From positions 124,001 through 188,000 of the forward strand of contig VXBP01010394.1 of the NCBI GenBank assembly GCA_013400115.1: 64,000 nt of DNA, read 5' to 3'. The stretch comes from Rhinopomastus cyanomelas. Its lineage: Eukaryota > Chordata > Aves > Bucerotiformes > Rhinopomastidae. Positions within the stretch are counted from its first letter, which is position 1. Each line of letters opens with the position of its first letter. Position numbers and translations under genes: made by a program. Below, piece by piece: positions 34,701 to 46,517 of the stretch. The notes under the pieces are model-generated. The model was not told the DNA's origin, ran no database searches, and was given only the letters and a program-made list of their open reading frames with translations.

Positions 34701-36885
34701 CTTGGGTTGTTAAAAAAATTAGAGGCTGGCCTCTTAGCAGAAGGGAGAGAAGGGAAAGAAGACGACAACCTCTTACACCTTCCCATTCTTTGAGTTTCAG
34801 TATCTTCTCTGAGACACAGAAATCTTTTTCAGTCATTTTTTTGTGATTCTCACCCAAGGGTTGAGCAGAGCTCGTGTTGTGTGTAACATGGGCTTTCGTC
34901 TGCGTGCAGAAATGATTGTCGGGAGGAGTGCTTTTTCATTTTCAGACCTGTGTAGGTCTTCTGGAACCTGTCTGAAACTGCTGAAGAGTGCGTTTTGATT
35001 CAGGCTGTTGTGTTTGCACAGTTTTGTGAGCTCCAGGTATACAGTTCTTGGCTTAGATTGGGTACCAAATGGAATCGAAGGATTTACATCAAATATTTAA
35101 GGAAATGTGGACATTATTAGAGCTGAGCCAGTACTTTGTTGGCATTACCAGTTCTGCTGCGTTCTGTCTCTGCCAGGCTTTGCAGCCATCTTACGTCTAC
35201 GTTTAGGTAAAAACACAACCACACACACACGGAGCGACTGTAAGCATCGCAGGTCTAGCACAGTGGCAGTTAGAGCGGGCGGGCGCTGTGCCTGATAGGC
35301 ACTACCTTTAGATCATGTGCCTTTGATAATTTCTAATTCAGGGAGTCAACCCTTTGGAATAAATGGAACTTGTATGCAATGATTTTAATAATGCAGCTGA
35401 GAACTTTTTTGTTATGTAGAGCAGTTCTTCCCAGCCTCAGCTTTGACGATTAAATTCATTTTTCATGAATTCACAGTGCTTCAGGCTCCTGTGAAACCTC
35501 TCTTAGCTTCTGAGGATTTTTTTTAATGTGTGATGTGAATTGTGTAAAGACTTTCCATAATCAGAAAGGTAATTTAGGCCTTTTCTGACCCTTTTTTTTC
35601 CTTCCTTCCTCTGAAGAGGGAAGTTTCAATAGAGTTGGAAATTCTCCAAAGGCTCTTATACAACTGGTACATTCTGCTTTAACATAATGCAATCTTTCCA
35701 CATTTACTGTTTTTCCTTAATTAACGGGCGGATGGAAGGGGTGTTAGATTCAGTTTCACAGAAGGATTTTATGCAACCACACAAGACAGTGTGAAAAAAA
35801 AGAGAAGAAACTTTGTGAGCAATAGTATTTTTCAGAAGTCAGCTGCACTCCAGCACAGTAGTTTACTCCTGCTACACGCTGCACAGTACTGCTGTGTACG
35901 CTGGTGATTTGGAGGTCCTGCTGTCTGTTACGGATTGCCAAAATAATAAAGTTGTCTGTGGCTTGTTTATATTGGGCCATTCTCTGCTACGTACCAGGAC
36001 TTGGGCTGCCTCTGTACCCATTGCTGAATTTAGATTGGGGTTTGGAGATACAGGCTTGTGGGGGGGGCAAAACTTCCAGCTCATGAATTGCTGACCCTCT
36101 AGCAGACAGGTGTGAATTTGGAAGCCTTATTTTACCAGACATGCCTGCCTAAATGAAGAGCTTAGAAAGGGAGGTCTGTACATGCACAGCAACGCACAGC
36201 TACAAAGGGAAGGGAAAAGTTGAAGAGACGACACTAAGAGTTTGTGAAGTTAGGAAACAGTGGGAAGGGGAATATTTGACAGCTTTAACAGATACAAGTG
36301 ATCGAGAAGGAATAAGGAGGAGGGCGAAATTTAAGTTGCCTGCTTTTCAAAGGACTCGGTACTTTGTAGAGGTTAATTGGGGAGTAGGGGTGTGTGTCTG
36401 ACGGTTCTGCATGGGGTGTAGCGTAGCCAGTCATGAAAGAAATGTTATCTAGATCATCACTAACCTCTTTCCCTGCAAAGCACAAATCTGTTAGTTGAAT
36501 AACTGGGTGTTTTTAGATGTAGTTCTTCTGTGTCTATAACAGATATTCCTTTTGCAGACAACTGGAAAATGTAAAACAAAAATCCCAGATGGAAGCTAGA
36601 CCCAAGGGAGACTTCTTAGCATAATCTTATTCCAGTGATTACACTTAAGTTGAGTGGTTATGTGAGTGAATTTCAGCTTAAGGAAATCTTTCATTTCTGT
36701 GAAAGACATTCTGGTAGTGTGGAAGGAAAATATGTGGAGCCGAAGACTACAGATTTACTTTTCCTTAACAGTATATCCCCCTAGTTTGTGCATCAAACTT
36801 TGCTTTAGCCTCCAAATTCAGAAGGCAAAAATATCAAAGAGAGAAGGGGTTGGTACACCAGATGGTTTCTCTACCATTCAGAGGG

Positions 36886-37532
36886 TGCTCACCAGCCTAG
36901 AGCAATAAGCCAACACATTTGTGAAGCTCAGCAGCACCCTGCACCAGTATATGCTGGGAGCTGGCCAACTGGAGTGCAGCTTTGCAGGAAAGGACCCAAG
37001 ATTCCCAAGGGACAAGATGACCATAAGCCAGCAACACAAAAGGGAGCCTGACCTTCTTCTGAGCGGTGGTAAGACACATGTGTAGGCTGTGTCCCATCCT
37101 GAGGTCCCCAGTACAAGAGACACATGGACTTGCTGGAATGAGGCCAGCAAAGGTCCGTGGTGTTGATTGAAGGGTTTGAGTGCCTAGCACATGGGGACAG
37201 GATGAGAGAGATGGGACTGTCTGATCTGGAGCAGGGAAGGCTCAAGAAATCCTAACAGGGCGTCTTACTACCCGAGGAAGGAACTACAGAAGGACAGAGA
37301 CAAGCTCTTCTCCATGGTGCCCAGAGATGGGACAAGAAGCAGTGGGCTCAAATTGGAACACAAGAAAAATCATTTAAATATAAGGGCAATAGAGCACTTA
37401 AGCAGCCTGCCCAGAGGTGACAGATAACTGTGGCAATATGAGCTACAACACGAGCAACATGCTGCAGCTTCCCTTGCTTGAGCTTCATCTCCAGAGGTCT
37501 CTTCCACTGTCATCCATCCCATGACTCCCTGA
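36886..37532 (+). mobile_element. ancient, strongly diverged CR1 fragment, plus strand
   Basis: Landmarks are clear but eroded: 'ctgcaccagtatatgctggg', 'gacaagatgaccataagcca', 'agtacaagagacacatggac', 'caagctcttctccatggtgc', 'aagcagcctgcccagaggtg' and a final 'catctccagaggtctcttcc'. They span the ORF2 thumb region through to the 3' UTR in order. No frame longer than about 100 codons survives and the terminal repeat is degraded. Divergence is visibly higher than for the other large copies. Confidence 0.88.
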
Positions 37533-40460
37533 AAATTGCAAGGATGCCGGACTAGCAGAATTGAGAGTGAGCACAAGACAGACGCAACTGCTACAAGGAA
37601 ACAGTTTGTTCAGGATTGAGAATGTGCAGATGTTTGGAATGTTTCCGAGATGGGACTTCAGTTTTTCCTGGACAGAGACAGGAGAGACCCTTTGCTCCCG
37701 AGTACCCTCTGTGCAGTTGATGGCTATCTTGGCTGTGGAATGTGCTGCTTGGGCAGCACAGGTTAAAACCATACAGCTTTGGAAAGCTGCTGTTCTAGTG
37801 TCACTTATCATGCACTTACACGAGACTGTGAAAGGCTTGTGGTTCTGAGAGACAGGAGGAGTTGAGGACTTTAACTGGGACAGGTTTCTCCTGTACTTCT
37901 TGAATTAAATAAGTCTACCCCGCTTTTAGTACTTCTTACTGCCACTGTGTCCTGGATACTTGGAGAGTTGAGTGCTACCAGTTTGTAAAAGTTGTTCTAT
38001 TTGTGGTGTGGTAGGGAAAATGGTGACAGGAGAAGAAGCAGAGCTTCCTCGTGCTTTGCTGTGATACTGGTGAGTTTTGCATGAGGGGATGCAGCTCTGG
38101 TGCCTGTTTCAGAGGATATTAGTGGGAGGTGGTAAAAACATGGATATTTGTTTTCACCTTTGTAAGAACATATTTTACTGTTTCATAAAGTTCAGAGAAA
38201 CAATTCTCTCTACTGTGACTTAAATATCAAACCATAGCAAACATGTAAAAGCTCAATTCCCCTTTAATGCCTTTTGCAGTGAAAGTCTGAGATGGGGCAG
38301 AACCATAACACTTTTCACTTTTTATCCCTTAATAAGAGAGAAAGTATTGAGATCATAAAATTTGGTGGATCTTTTGAGAAGTTTAACCCAATACCTTTCT
38401 GCAAAGATCAGTATGTCAATTCTCTCAGTGGAGACAGAAGAGCAGTGGAGATGCTTACCAGCTGGACTACAGATGAAGAATGCACTGTGAGCTCTGCACC
38501 AGACATTCATCTTCTGCCTCAAAGTGTGCAGAATATGGCAGTGTCAAGGGAAGAGAGGTTTTGTGTGGAGAACAAGTGCGTTCCTACAAAAACAGCCTGT
38601 GGCTGTGTGAGCTCAGTTGCAAAGTGGGTTTCTTCTTTTCAGTCGAATTTATTTCAAAACTTTTAAATATTTGTATCATTCATCATCCTTATAGGTTCTA
38701 AAATGAAGCCTTCCTGAAGCTTGGGTGGACTATTTTGAGGCAGAAGGCTAAGGTTCTTATTGAGATTAACTGCTGTTGTATTAAACCAAGATATAGAGAT
38801 GGTGGGGGCCCGCACAAACCCGAAAGAAATGTTACGTCGTCCCAGCCAGCTGACAGGCCATGATTACAGAGCATCTATTTCTGTGATGCAGGCTGGAAAT
38901 TAATATAAACAGCGTGGACCACTTATGTTTTGCTTGTTTTTGATGGCAGCTGTGTGGAAGGGATGTCTCTCTAAATCAGCTCCAAGATTTATTCAGTGAT
39001 GCCCTGCAAAAATAGACCAAGCAAGTCAGTCTGCATTTCTGAAACTGTAACGTTTTGCTCTTCAGACTTTTCACTTGGAAGCAGGGAATACTGTAGCAGC
39101 TTGCATTAATTGTTGAATGTGATGGAGGGTATCGAATCCAGCATTCCCTGAACATCATATCAGATAGCAGATACAATTCCAACTATGTAGAGAGTGAGCA
39201 AAGCTTTCTGACACCCGTATGAGAAATCCTGTGGTAGTTACAGCTAAAACAGACTGCTGATACACATCTGAGCTCAGGAGATATTAAACTATATATAGAT
39301 TCTGACTATTCCTAACAGACTGTTGTTGAGATACCTGACACGTTTTTTGATGTTACATGCTTTCAGAAGAGCTGAGCTTTACATAATTTCTGGTTAGCGT
39401 TGGTTATGTGAAAACATATTAAAATGAGTGGCCTAGTTAGGAAACTCTGTCACATTCACAGAAAGGCAGGTTTGGAGATTTCTGCCAAAAATGCAGAAAC
39501 CCTCTTGCTACGTGGCGCGCTTTTCTTCGCGTCTCTTTTGAATTGAGTGTGGATGCAAACGGCAGCAAGAGGAGATCTGTCACAGTGGCGTTCACTGGAG
39601 CAAGAGCACTCCCCTGTCTGCAAGGGTTACCTGCACAGATGATGCTGCCATAGCTCTCCTGGACAACAAAAGGTGAGCGACCAGGGTCCTTGTAGCTAAA
39701 CAGTCACAGGAGAAATCACACTCCTTCTGTCAGCCTTGGGCTCAAGGCTGCCCAGTGCACACAGGCTTCAGAGCATTCCTCAGCCAAACTCCAAACAGAT
39801 GTGTGAACACGTGTGCGCCCAGTCCGATTGAGGCTCAGCTGTTTCTACCGTTTGCTGAATTTAAAGGCAAAGAGAAAAGACGGTGCCGTGGCAGAGATTC
39901 TTTCAGGTTTTACACTCTGGATTCCTATGTGAGGAAACTATGTGAGGATGGGGCGAGCGGGACAGGACATAAATGTGCACTGTTAACATGACGGATGGAG
40001 TTTGTGTTGTCTCTTCATATGTTAGTGCTGGAGGTGCACAGGCCCTCTGGCTGCATGCATCCAAGGGGTTCCTATCAAAAAGCTGCAGAAGAATGCATCA
40101 TACAGGCAGGCTATTACTCTTGCACAAAGTGCTGTATCACTTTGTAGCCTGTTTTGCAAAAAAAGAAAAACAATTGAAAATAGACTTATCTTAAAAATAT
40201 TAGACACTGTCCCTTATCTATTTTGCTGTCAACTTTGTCTGCAATTTCCATTATTTCACAAACCGTGTGTCAAAAAAACCGTGTAGTAAAGCTGAAGGGT
40301 ATTTTGAATGTTGTCTGAGAAGAGCTTATTAGAGCTGTTCCTTCAGCCAAAGGATTACTTGGGATTTTCAATGGCCAAAATGTGCCTGAAGTTGACCTTC
40401 CTTTTCTCTTTGGATATTCAGTTGAATGGTTTTCATAGTTGATGTAGTAGGTCATACACT

Positions 40461-40504
40461 GTGCTTGTTTGCTGGTTCTTCTAAGTGCTAGTTTGCTGGT
40501 TCTG
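40461..40504. repeat. 24-bp tandem duplication
   Basis: 'gtgcttgtttgctggttctt' at 40461 and 'gtgctagtttgctggttctg' at 40485 differ at two of 20 positions. Confidence 0.8.
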
Positions 40505-40615
40505 TTCTCTTTGTCAGGGGCAACTAATCATAGTAGTTTAAATGTAATCTTTGCTGTAGAAACAAGAATGTACCATATATCTTACTTGCAGGGAAATGGC
40601 CAAGGCAAGAGCTCC

Positions 40616-40634
40616 TGGCCACTAGGGGAGAGAC
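40616..40634 (+). promoter_or_regulatory. CTCF-like motif
   Basis: 'tggccactaggggagagac' agrees with the vertebrate CTCF core (TGGCCACYAGGGGGC) through its first 13 positions and departs from it after the G run. Single motif matches are common by chance. Confidence 0.3.
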
Positions 40635-42100
40635 ACTACTGAACTAGGTGGAGCTTTGTTTTTCCTCCTGGATACCTACCTGATAGAAATGCTTTCAGAG
40701 AACTACTGCAATCTATTTCTCATTTGCTTCGTTCCACCTCTCTACAATTTTGGGATGTATGGGTTTTCTGGTTCCTAACTGAGTCTTTACGGGGATTAAC
40801 TGCACCAGAGTCCTTTTGACATCTCTTGTCTTTAACTCTTGAGACCCTCCTGACTTCTGATCAAAACACTGTGTTTACAAGCAGTTTGTTATTGAACATT
40901 TTCATTGTGAGCTGGTTAAAGATTCATTTTCAGAGAAAAGCATCTGCAAGTGATGCAGAGTAATTGTGAAGCCACCAAGTAGCAGCTTGCTCTGCTAAAC
41001 AGCTCCAATTACTAGGATATTGTAGGAGGTTTGTTCGATTTTCAGCCAGCGCAGTAACTGAAGTACCAGAAAATGGTTCTCACAGAAGGTATTTTTGCCA
41101 GAGAGTGCTTTTAATTCACTAGCAGAGCTTTTAAGCCAAAAAGCAGTAAGTGTGAGCCTTGGCTTTTGGAAACCATTGAATTCAGAAATTGTTTGCGAGT
41201 GTGTCAGATTTGGGAGTGGATGATGCTGAGGCTGGGACACTGCAGTTTGTCATAAGTTGAGCACAGCTGCCGAAGGAGGCCGGTGGTAAAAGAGAATCTT
41301 CAGCAGTAACTGTTCAAGCTGCTAGAAAGGGGGCTGTGACCAGGGTCAGGTAGCTATGGCGGAAAGCGCAGGGCTGGGACTCCAATGTAGCTGCTGGCCC
41401 AAGCCTCTTCTGCTCCCAGCAAGTCTGCTGTGTGGCACAGGCTCACAAAGAAAGGCTTAAACTTTCTCTGATAACCTCTCTGCCTCTGCTGTGTCAGTGC
41501 ACCACACTCAGGGCAGCAACATCCTGCTGTGCTTCCATATCGCTTAGAGTGATGTGGAGGCAGAAGGGAACCACAGTAGCCAGTGTTGAGGGGTGCTGGG
41601 TCTCCTCACCCATTCTTCTGAGACACCTTATGCTGTTCTAACCATGTGTTTCCAAAGGAAAAGCTGCTGGCAGTTGTTTATATGGATGGCATTAAGGATG
41701 CTAAACTTCTGTTTATGTGGCTGATGGAGTTTCTGTGGAGATGCTGTTGTTAACAGCAGTGGTGTTTGGGCGTGAGCTTGGACTGTGTCCTGCCAGCCAA
41801 CACACAGATGTTTGTCTGAGCAGTAAACATTTAGCTTTGTAGATTTGCAATCCACTTAGTCTGGATTGCCATCTCTCCTCTAAACCTTCTTCTAATCTAC
41901 ATTTCTTATTGAAAGAACAACGTGGGAGTGAGGTGCAGTTCCATTTTCAGAGCTGGGCTATTCCCTAGTGGGAAGACTGTTCCAGGAGTCAATTGCTGAA
42001 GAAGCTGTAAAATAAAAGCTCCACCTGTGCAGACATGTCCACATACCCTCACCCTCCTGTGAGCCTGGGGCAGAGACCTGGGGGAGGCTCTGGGCCAGGG

Positions 42101-42463
42101 AATCATGGAATCATAGACTGGCTCAGGTTGGAAGGGACCTCAGAGCTCATCTACTTCAACCCCTCTGCCAGACGCAGTGATGCTTCTCAGCCAGACTTGA
42201 TTGCTCAAGGCCTCATCCAACCTGGCCTCGAACACCTCCAGTGAAGGGGTAGCCACGGCCATTCTGGGCAATTGATTCCAGAGTCTCTTTACCCTGTCAC
42301 TGAAGACCTTCTTCCTAAGATCTAATCTGAACCTACTGTCCTTCAGTTACAAACCATTTCCCCTTGTCCTATTGTTGGATCCCCTTGGGAAAAGACCCTC
42401 TCCAGCCTTCCTGTTTCCTTCAAGTATTGAAAGGCGGCTATAAGGTCCCCCTGGAGTCTTCTC
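42101..42463 (-). mobile_element. CR1 fragment, minus strand
   Basis: 'aatcatggaatcatagactg' begins the reversed 3' end, followed by 'caggttggaagggacctcag', 'ctcaaggcctcatccaacct', 'tgggcaattgattccagagt' and 'ggcggctataaggtccccct'. It is truncated at about 42463 inside the ORF2 C-terminus. It belongs to the same clade as the copies at 8955 and 12556. Confidence 0.94.
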
Positions 42464-44828
42464 AAACCAAGTATGTAGCCAATGAGTGTGCCAGTGGAAC
42501 AAGGGGAGGCAGAGGAACACCTCCTTCTCTTATGCAGTTGTGTCTATTGCAGTGTGTGCATGTAAACCTGCCACAGCCGAAGGAAAACCTAAACCATTGC
42601 TGGGAGATGACTGTAAATGCAGCCCCCGTTCCGTGACAGCATGTGGACTTGCCACTCGGCTTGGTGGCATACAAATGGTTCGCAGTACCCTTTGTGGGGA
42701 TTAGCTAGAAGAGCGGCGTGTGCTCAGTGCAGGCATGAAACCCAGCGTTTTTGCAGAAAAATCTCATGGCGTGTTTGATGTCACATAAGGTAGACCTTTG
42801 CTTTTGAGAGTATTTTCTCAAGAAAAGAGAAGGTAGCTGTGTCGACACTCCTATGGCTGAGATGCCTATCTTAGTATTAAGACTTCGGATGTGTGGCTTC
42901 TGGCACCTTCAGTCTTTTGTGAGAACGTGGCAGTTAGTGCTTCAGAGCTGTGATTTTCACTATGTCTGAGTATTATTCAACTGTACTTCAAGTAGCATTA
43001 AAAAGGCAGTAGTAAACTGAATTTGTTTTGAATGACAAAAACTATAATTAAAAGAACCTGATTTTTGAGGTCTAACCAAGTAAAAAGAACCAACCTGCTC
43101 ATGCCAAAATAATCCTGAGCTGCTTCAAGAGAACCAAACATAACTAAGGATTGAGTTATAGCCTATTGTATCTTTAATCCCTGCTTAACATTTCAACAAA
43201 AAGAACATTTCTCTATTGAGAAATTAAATGCTCTGTATTTACATTTTCTTTATGAAATGAGAAGGAATGAAGTCATTCCTCTGCATTCTCTTTTGCTTGA
43301 CTGACATTTGATTTCACACTCTTTAGTCAACTCCTGAGTTGTATTTTCCATAATAAAAAGAGATTTGTTTTCCCTTGCATGTTTCAAATCCATGCCTTCC
43401 CTTGGATCTTCCGCCAAGGGTTGATTGGGTCTTTTTAGGTTTGTTTTTTCTTTTCTTCTTAATTTCTGCTTTGCTTTTTTTACTGTTACAGTGTCTTCAG
43501 CCAAGTTTTTTTATTTTGTGTGGGGTTTTTCTTACAGAGCCACTAAAGTTGTGTCAAACTGTTAACTAAATGGAGTTCTGGAGAGCAATTGAGACTGTCA
43601 TTTTTGAATTATCAGAGCACAAAGAGAGCATAAGCAGATGTTATAAAGCACTTCCATCTCTGTTATGCCAAGAAGTTTGGTAGTGGTGATCTAGGCAAGG
43701 TCTCCAAGGGGCCCATCACACAGAGTTTTGAAATAGTTTGGAGCCTAGACCAGCACTTACAGCGTCAGAATCTGGGAGGCAACTGCATTTGAGGCTGGGA
43801 AACCTCATCCAATTCTTTTTTAGGTTTTTTTTTTTCTTTCCTCTGGGAAGTGTTTTTGGTTAGTCCTTATGCTGTGGACCTACTGTCCACAGGTCAGAAG
43901 TGGGGCAGGGACAACAGTGCACAGCACAAAAAATTTACACAACAGAGGGCAGGGAGTTTTCCTTTTAAATTTTTTATTTTAAGACCACAGCACTGCAGTG
44001 CTGAGGGTCAGGGCTGTCCGGTTTCTTCCCATAAATGTGTGTTAGTGCTTAGGGTGTACCCAGCGTACAGTCTGTAACACCCTGCGTTTGATGTTGGGAT
44101 GTCTGAGGCCAGAAGTGAAAGCACTTAATCCTGCTCTAAGAGCTGTTAATGCCTGTTGACATAAATGAGTATTGAGGGTTCTCACCAGGACTGAGCCGAC
44201 ATCACCACAGCCAGAGGCCAACATTAAACAACTTTGTTTTATTCCTCCTCCCAAGCCTGGAACTTGGATAAATGCTGTTGTTGTTGTTTCATAAACCATA
44301 TTTTAAAAAGGAGACCTCCCTGCTTACCATTTATTTAATCTTCATGTCTGCTTCAGCAAACCCTCCTCGTAGCTGATTTCAGATGATTTCTGAACATCTT
44401 GTTTATTGGAATTTCCTCTGGTGAACCAAGAACACCATGTTTTTACCATCTTTGGAGGAACTTTATGCAGAGTAAATAAGTCACCTCTCAGCAGAATCAT
44501 TTTATTGTTGTTTCTGTAGCAGAAATTTACAATTGCCCTATTTTTAGAAATTACATAAAGAAACTAAATCTGAAGAGGTTTTCATAAAACCATAAAAAAA
44601 AAAAGGAAGGCATAGCTTTGAAACACGCTAGAAGGCCTGAGTCTTTTTTTTTCCTAAAATTAGATGCTGCAAAATGTGTTGAGAATTGGGTGAGAACAAA
44701 GTCGCTTCAGCTGTTTTTATGTGTGCTAGTAACACTGAAGTGTCCTGTTGTGGTCAAATACTTGGAAGAAGCTAAAAGGCATTGGCACCACTGTAGAATA
44801 CAATGAATTGGTTTGCTTCAGAGCATCG
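42464..44828. other. non-coding sequence, no gene seen
   Basis: Unique DNA with T and A homopolymer runs (T11 near 43825, A11 near 44594). No supported gene or RNA. Confidence 0.5.
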
Positions 44829-45309
44829 ATCACAGAACGTCTTTGGTTGGAAGAGACCTTCAAGGTCATCTAGACCAACGTTCGGCTCAAGACTGCAAGA
44901 TCACCGGTAAACCATGAGCCTAAGTGCCAGGTCCACCCACTGTTTAAATACCACCAGGGACAGTGACTCTACCACTATCCCTGTTCTAGTGTTTGATAAC
45001 CCTTTCAGTGAACAAATGGTTCCTAATATCCAGCCTAAAACTTCCCTGGTGCAGATTGCATCTTCTAGTCCTGTCACATGTCACCAGGGAGAAGAGGCTG
45101 TCCGCCTCCTCACTTCAACCTTCTTTCAGGTAGTCACAGAGAGTGATAAGGTCTCCCCTCAGCCTCCTCCTCTCCAGACTAAACAACCCCAGCTTCCCCA
45201 GATGCAACTCAGAGGACTTGTGCTCTGGGCCCTTCACCAGCCTCATTGCCCTTCTCTGGACATGCTCTGGCATGTCTATGTTCTTCTTATAATAAGGGGC
45301 CTAAATAGT
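44829..45309 (-). mobile_element. CR1 fragment, minus strand
   Basis: 'atcacagaacgtctttggtt' and 'ggaagagaccttcaaggtca' form the reversed 3' end. Further landmarks are 'accaccagggacagtgactc', 'caccagggagaagaggctgt', 'ctctccagactaaacaaccc', 'cagcctcattgcccttctct' and 'ataataaggggcc' at the truncated 5' end. An open frame on the opposite (+) strand at 44914-45327 is antisense to the element and not a gene. The clade resembles that of the 671-981 copy. Confidence 0.94.
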
Positions 45310-45386
45310 TATAAAAATAGACTGTAGAAGGGGTTCTGTGGTGTGGGGTCTTGTTTTCATGGAGAAGGGCCCTCTTATGCAGAAGT

Positions 45387-45475
45387 CACAGAATCACAGA
45401 ATGTATTGGGTCAGAAGGGACCTCTAAAGGGCATCTAGTTCAACACCCCTCCAACAAGCAGGGACATGTCTAACT
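45387..45475 (-). mobile_element. short CR1 3'-tail, minus strand
   Basis: 'tcacagaatcacagaatgta', 'ggtcagaagggacctctaaa' and 'catctagttcaacacccctc' are the last 89 or so bases of a CR1 read backwards. It is a separate, severely 5'-truncated insertion about 80 bp beyond the previous CR1. Confidence 0.85.
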
Positions 45476-46190
45476 GAAAATGTAAGTACAAGAACAGAAA
45501 GGTTAAAATGTCCTACAAGGGAATGTAACCTCACAGTAGTGCATGAAGAAGCAGTTGAAATGTTTCTGAGAGTCCGCTGGAAGCACTGGGCAGAGACGCC
45601 TGCGCTACAGTCGGCACAGAGGCTGCTGTAAGCTACTTGTGTTTACAGCAGTCAAACAGCAGCTGAAAAAAACACCTGGTTGTTGGGTTTGGATCTCCAC
45701 TTATTTTAATAGTGTTTGGCCAGATCAGAGGCTTCCTGTCAAAATAAGTTAAATGCAGAATGTCCAGCAGCCCAGCTGAGTACCGGCACTGCCCTTGCAC
45801 AGATGAAAATATTTGCGTGGCACAGACACGCTCCTCTCAGAAATGCTGATGAAAGTTGAATCAAACAAAGCTTTTATTTATTTCTCTTGGTGCTGTGGTT
45901 TGAACAGAATGAGTAGGAAATATGTATGAAGGAGGTTTTATGGTGGAACTGGGGGGTTTTTTTTCTGCTAGCAGTGAGTACTGCTGTCTTGGACGGCTCA
46001 TTTCCAGGAGCATTTGAGGACATTTCGATGCTTACTGAGATTTTACAAATAGTGGAGATTTCCATAGATGCCTGTACCTCTTGTCCATCTCAGAACCTTG
46101 AGACAGTGTGATAAGGGTTATCATTTCCTTTCTCCCAGTCCTGTTGTAATTGTGTAGGAATGTGCGTATAGTTTTGTCTGTCTTCTTTGC
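45476..46190. other. non-coding sequence, no gene seen
   Basis: Unique DNA between CR1 insertions. Nothing recognisable. Confidence 0.5.
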
Positions 46191-46223
46191 ATAGATATAC
46201 GTTGATAGATACATAGATACATT
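46191..46223 (+). repeat. GATA/GATACAT-like simple sequence
   Basis: 'atagatatacgttgatagat' followed by 'acatagatacattg' is an imperfect GATA-type repeat that directly abuts the 5' end of the next CR1. Confidence 0.65.
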
Positions 46224-46517
46224 GAACCAGGCTCTCCTCAATGTCATCTAGTGATAGGACGAGGGGCAGTGGGTATAAGCTGGAACGTAGGAGGTTTCAT
46301 ACGAATATAAGAAGGAACTGCTTCCCAGTGAGAATGACAGAGCACTGGAACAGGCTGCCCAGGGGAGTTGTGGAGTCTCCTTCACTGGAAACATTTAAGA
46401 CCTGCCCGGATGTGTTCCTGTGTGACTTGGTCTGGGTGATCCTGCTGTGTCAGGGGGATTGGACTAGATGATCTTTCGAGGTCCCTTCCAATCCCTAATG
46501 ATTCTATGATTCTATGA
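46224..46517 (+). mobile_element. CR1 fragment, plus strand ('caatccctaatg' family)
   Basis: This is a well-preserved 3' end. It begins at 'gaaccaggctctcctcaatg' and ends 'ccctaatgattctatgattc', with two copies of the ATTCTATG octamer at 46501-46516. It is the cleanest CR1 terminus in the window and probably the youngest of the three related copies, since its octamers are intact. Confidence 0.97.
46241..46471 (+). pseudogene. CR1 ORF2 C-terminal remnant with lost stop
   Basis: 76 codons are open, including SSSDRTRGSGYKLERRRFH, then MTEHWNRLPRGVVESPSLE and FLCDLV. In the related copies at 8725-8727 and 19355 the frame stops right after this FLCNL(I/V) end. Here the stop has become TGG, so the frame reads a further nine codons into the 3' UTR. 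The fragment lacks all catalytic domains. Confidence 0.88.

Larger units (their letters stand above)
19624..36885. other. long CR1-poor non-coding tract
   Basis: This is about 17 kb in which I recognise no clear CR1, gene, tRNA or rRNA. It holds a MIR-like relic at 20115-20212, a doubtful CR1 tail at 20226-20306, a perfect inverted repeat at 30356-30380 and one undetermined base at 34700. Frames such as 25306-25695 minus (129 codons) and 25742-26092 plus (116 codons) overlap other open frames and have no recognisable domain. Confidence 0.5.
37533..42100. other. non-coding sequence; one speculative exon-like segment
   Basis: Unique sequence. The 124-codon frame at 38292-38666 plus lacks a domain I recognise. 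A CpG-richer segment around 39.5-39.9 kb contains a possible exon (39548-39672, see findings) followed by a 78-codon frame at 39755-39991. A short tandem duplication lies at 40461-40504 and a CTCF-like motif at 40616-40634. Confidence 0.45.

Noticed and set aside
38292..38666. 124-codon plus-strand frame in unique DNA
   Set aside because: No recognisable domain, and overlapping frames are open in two other phases. A length like this is expected by chance in 64 kb.
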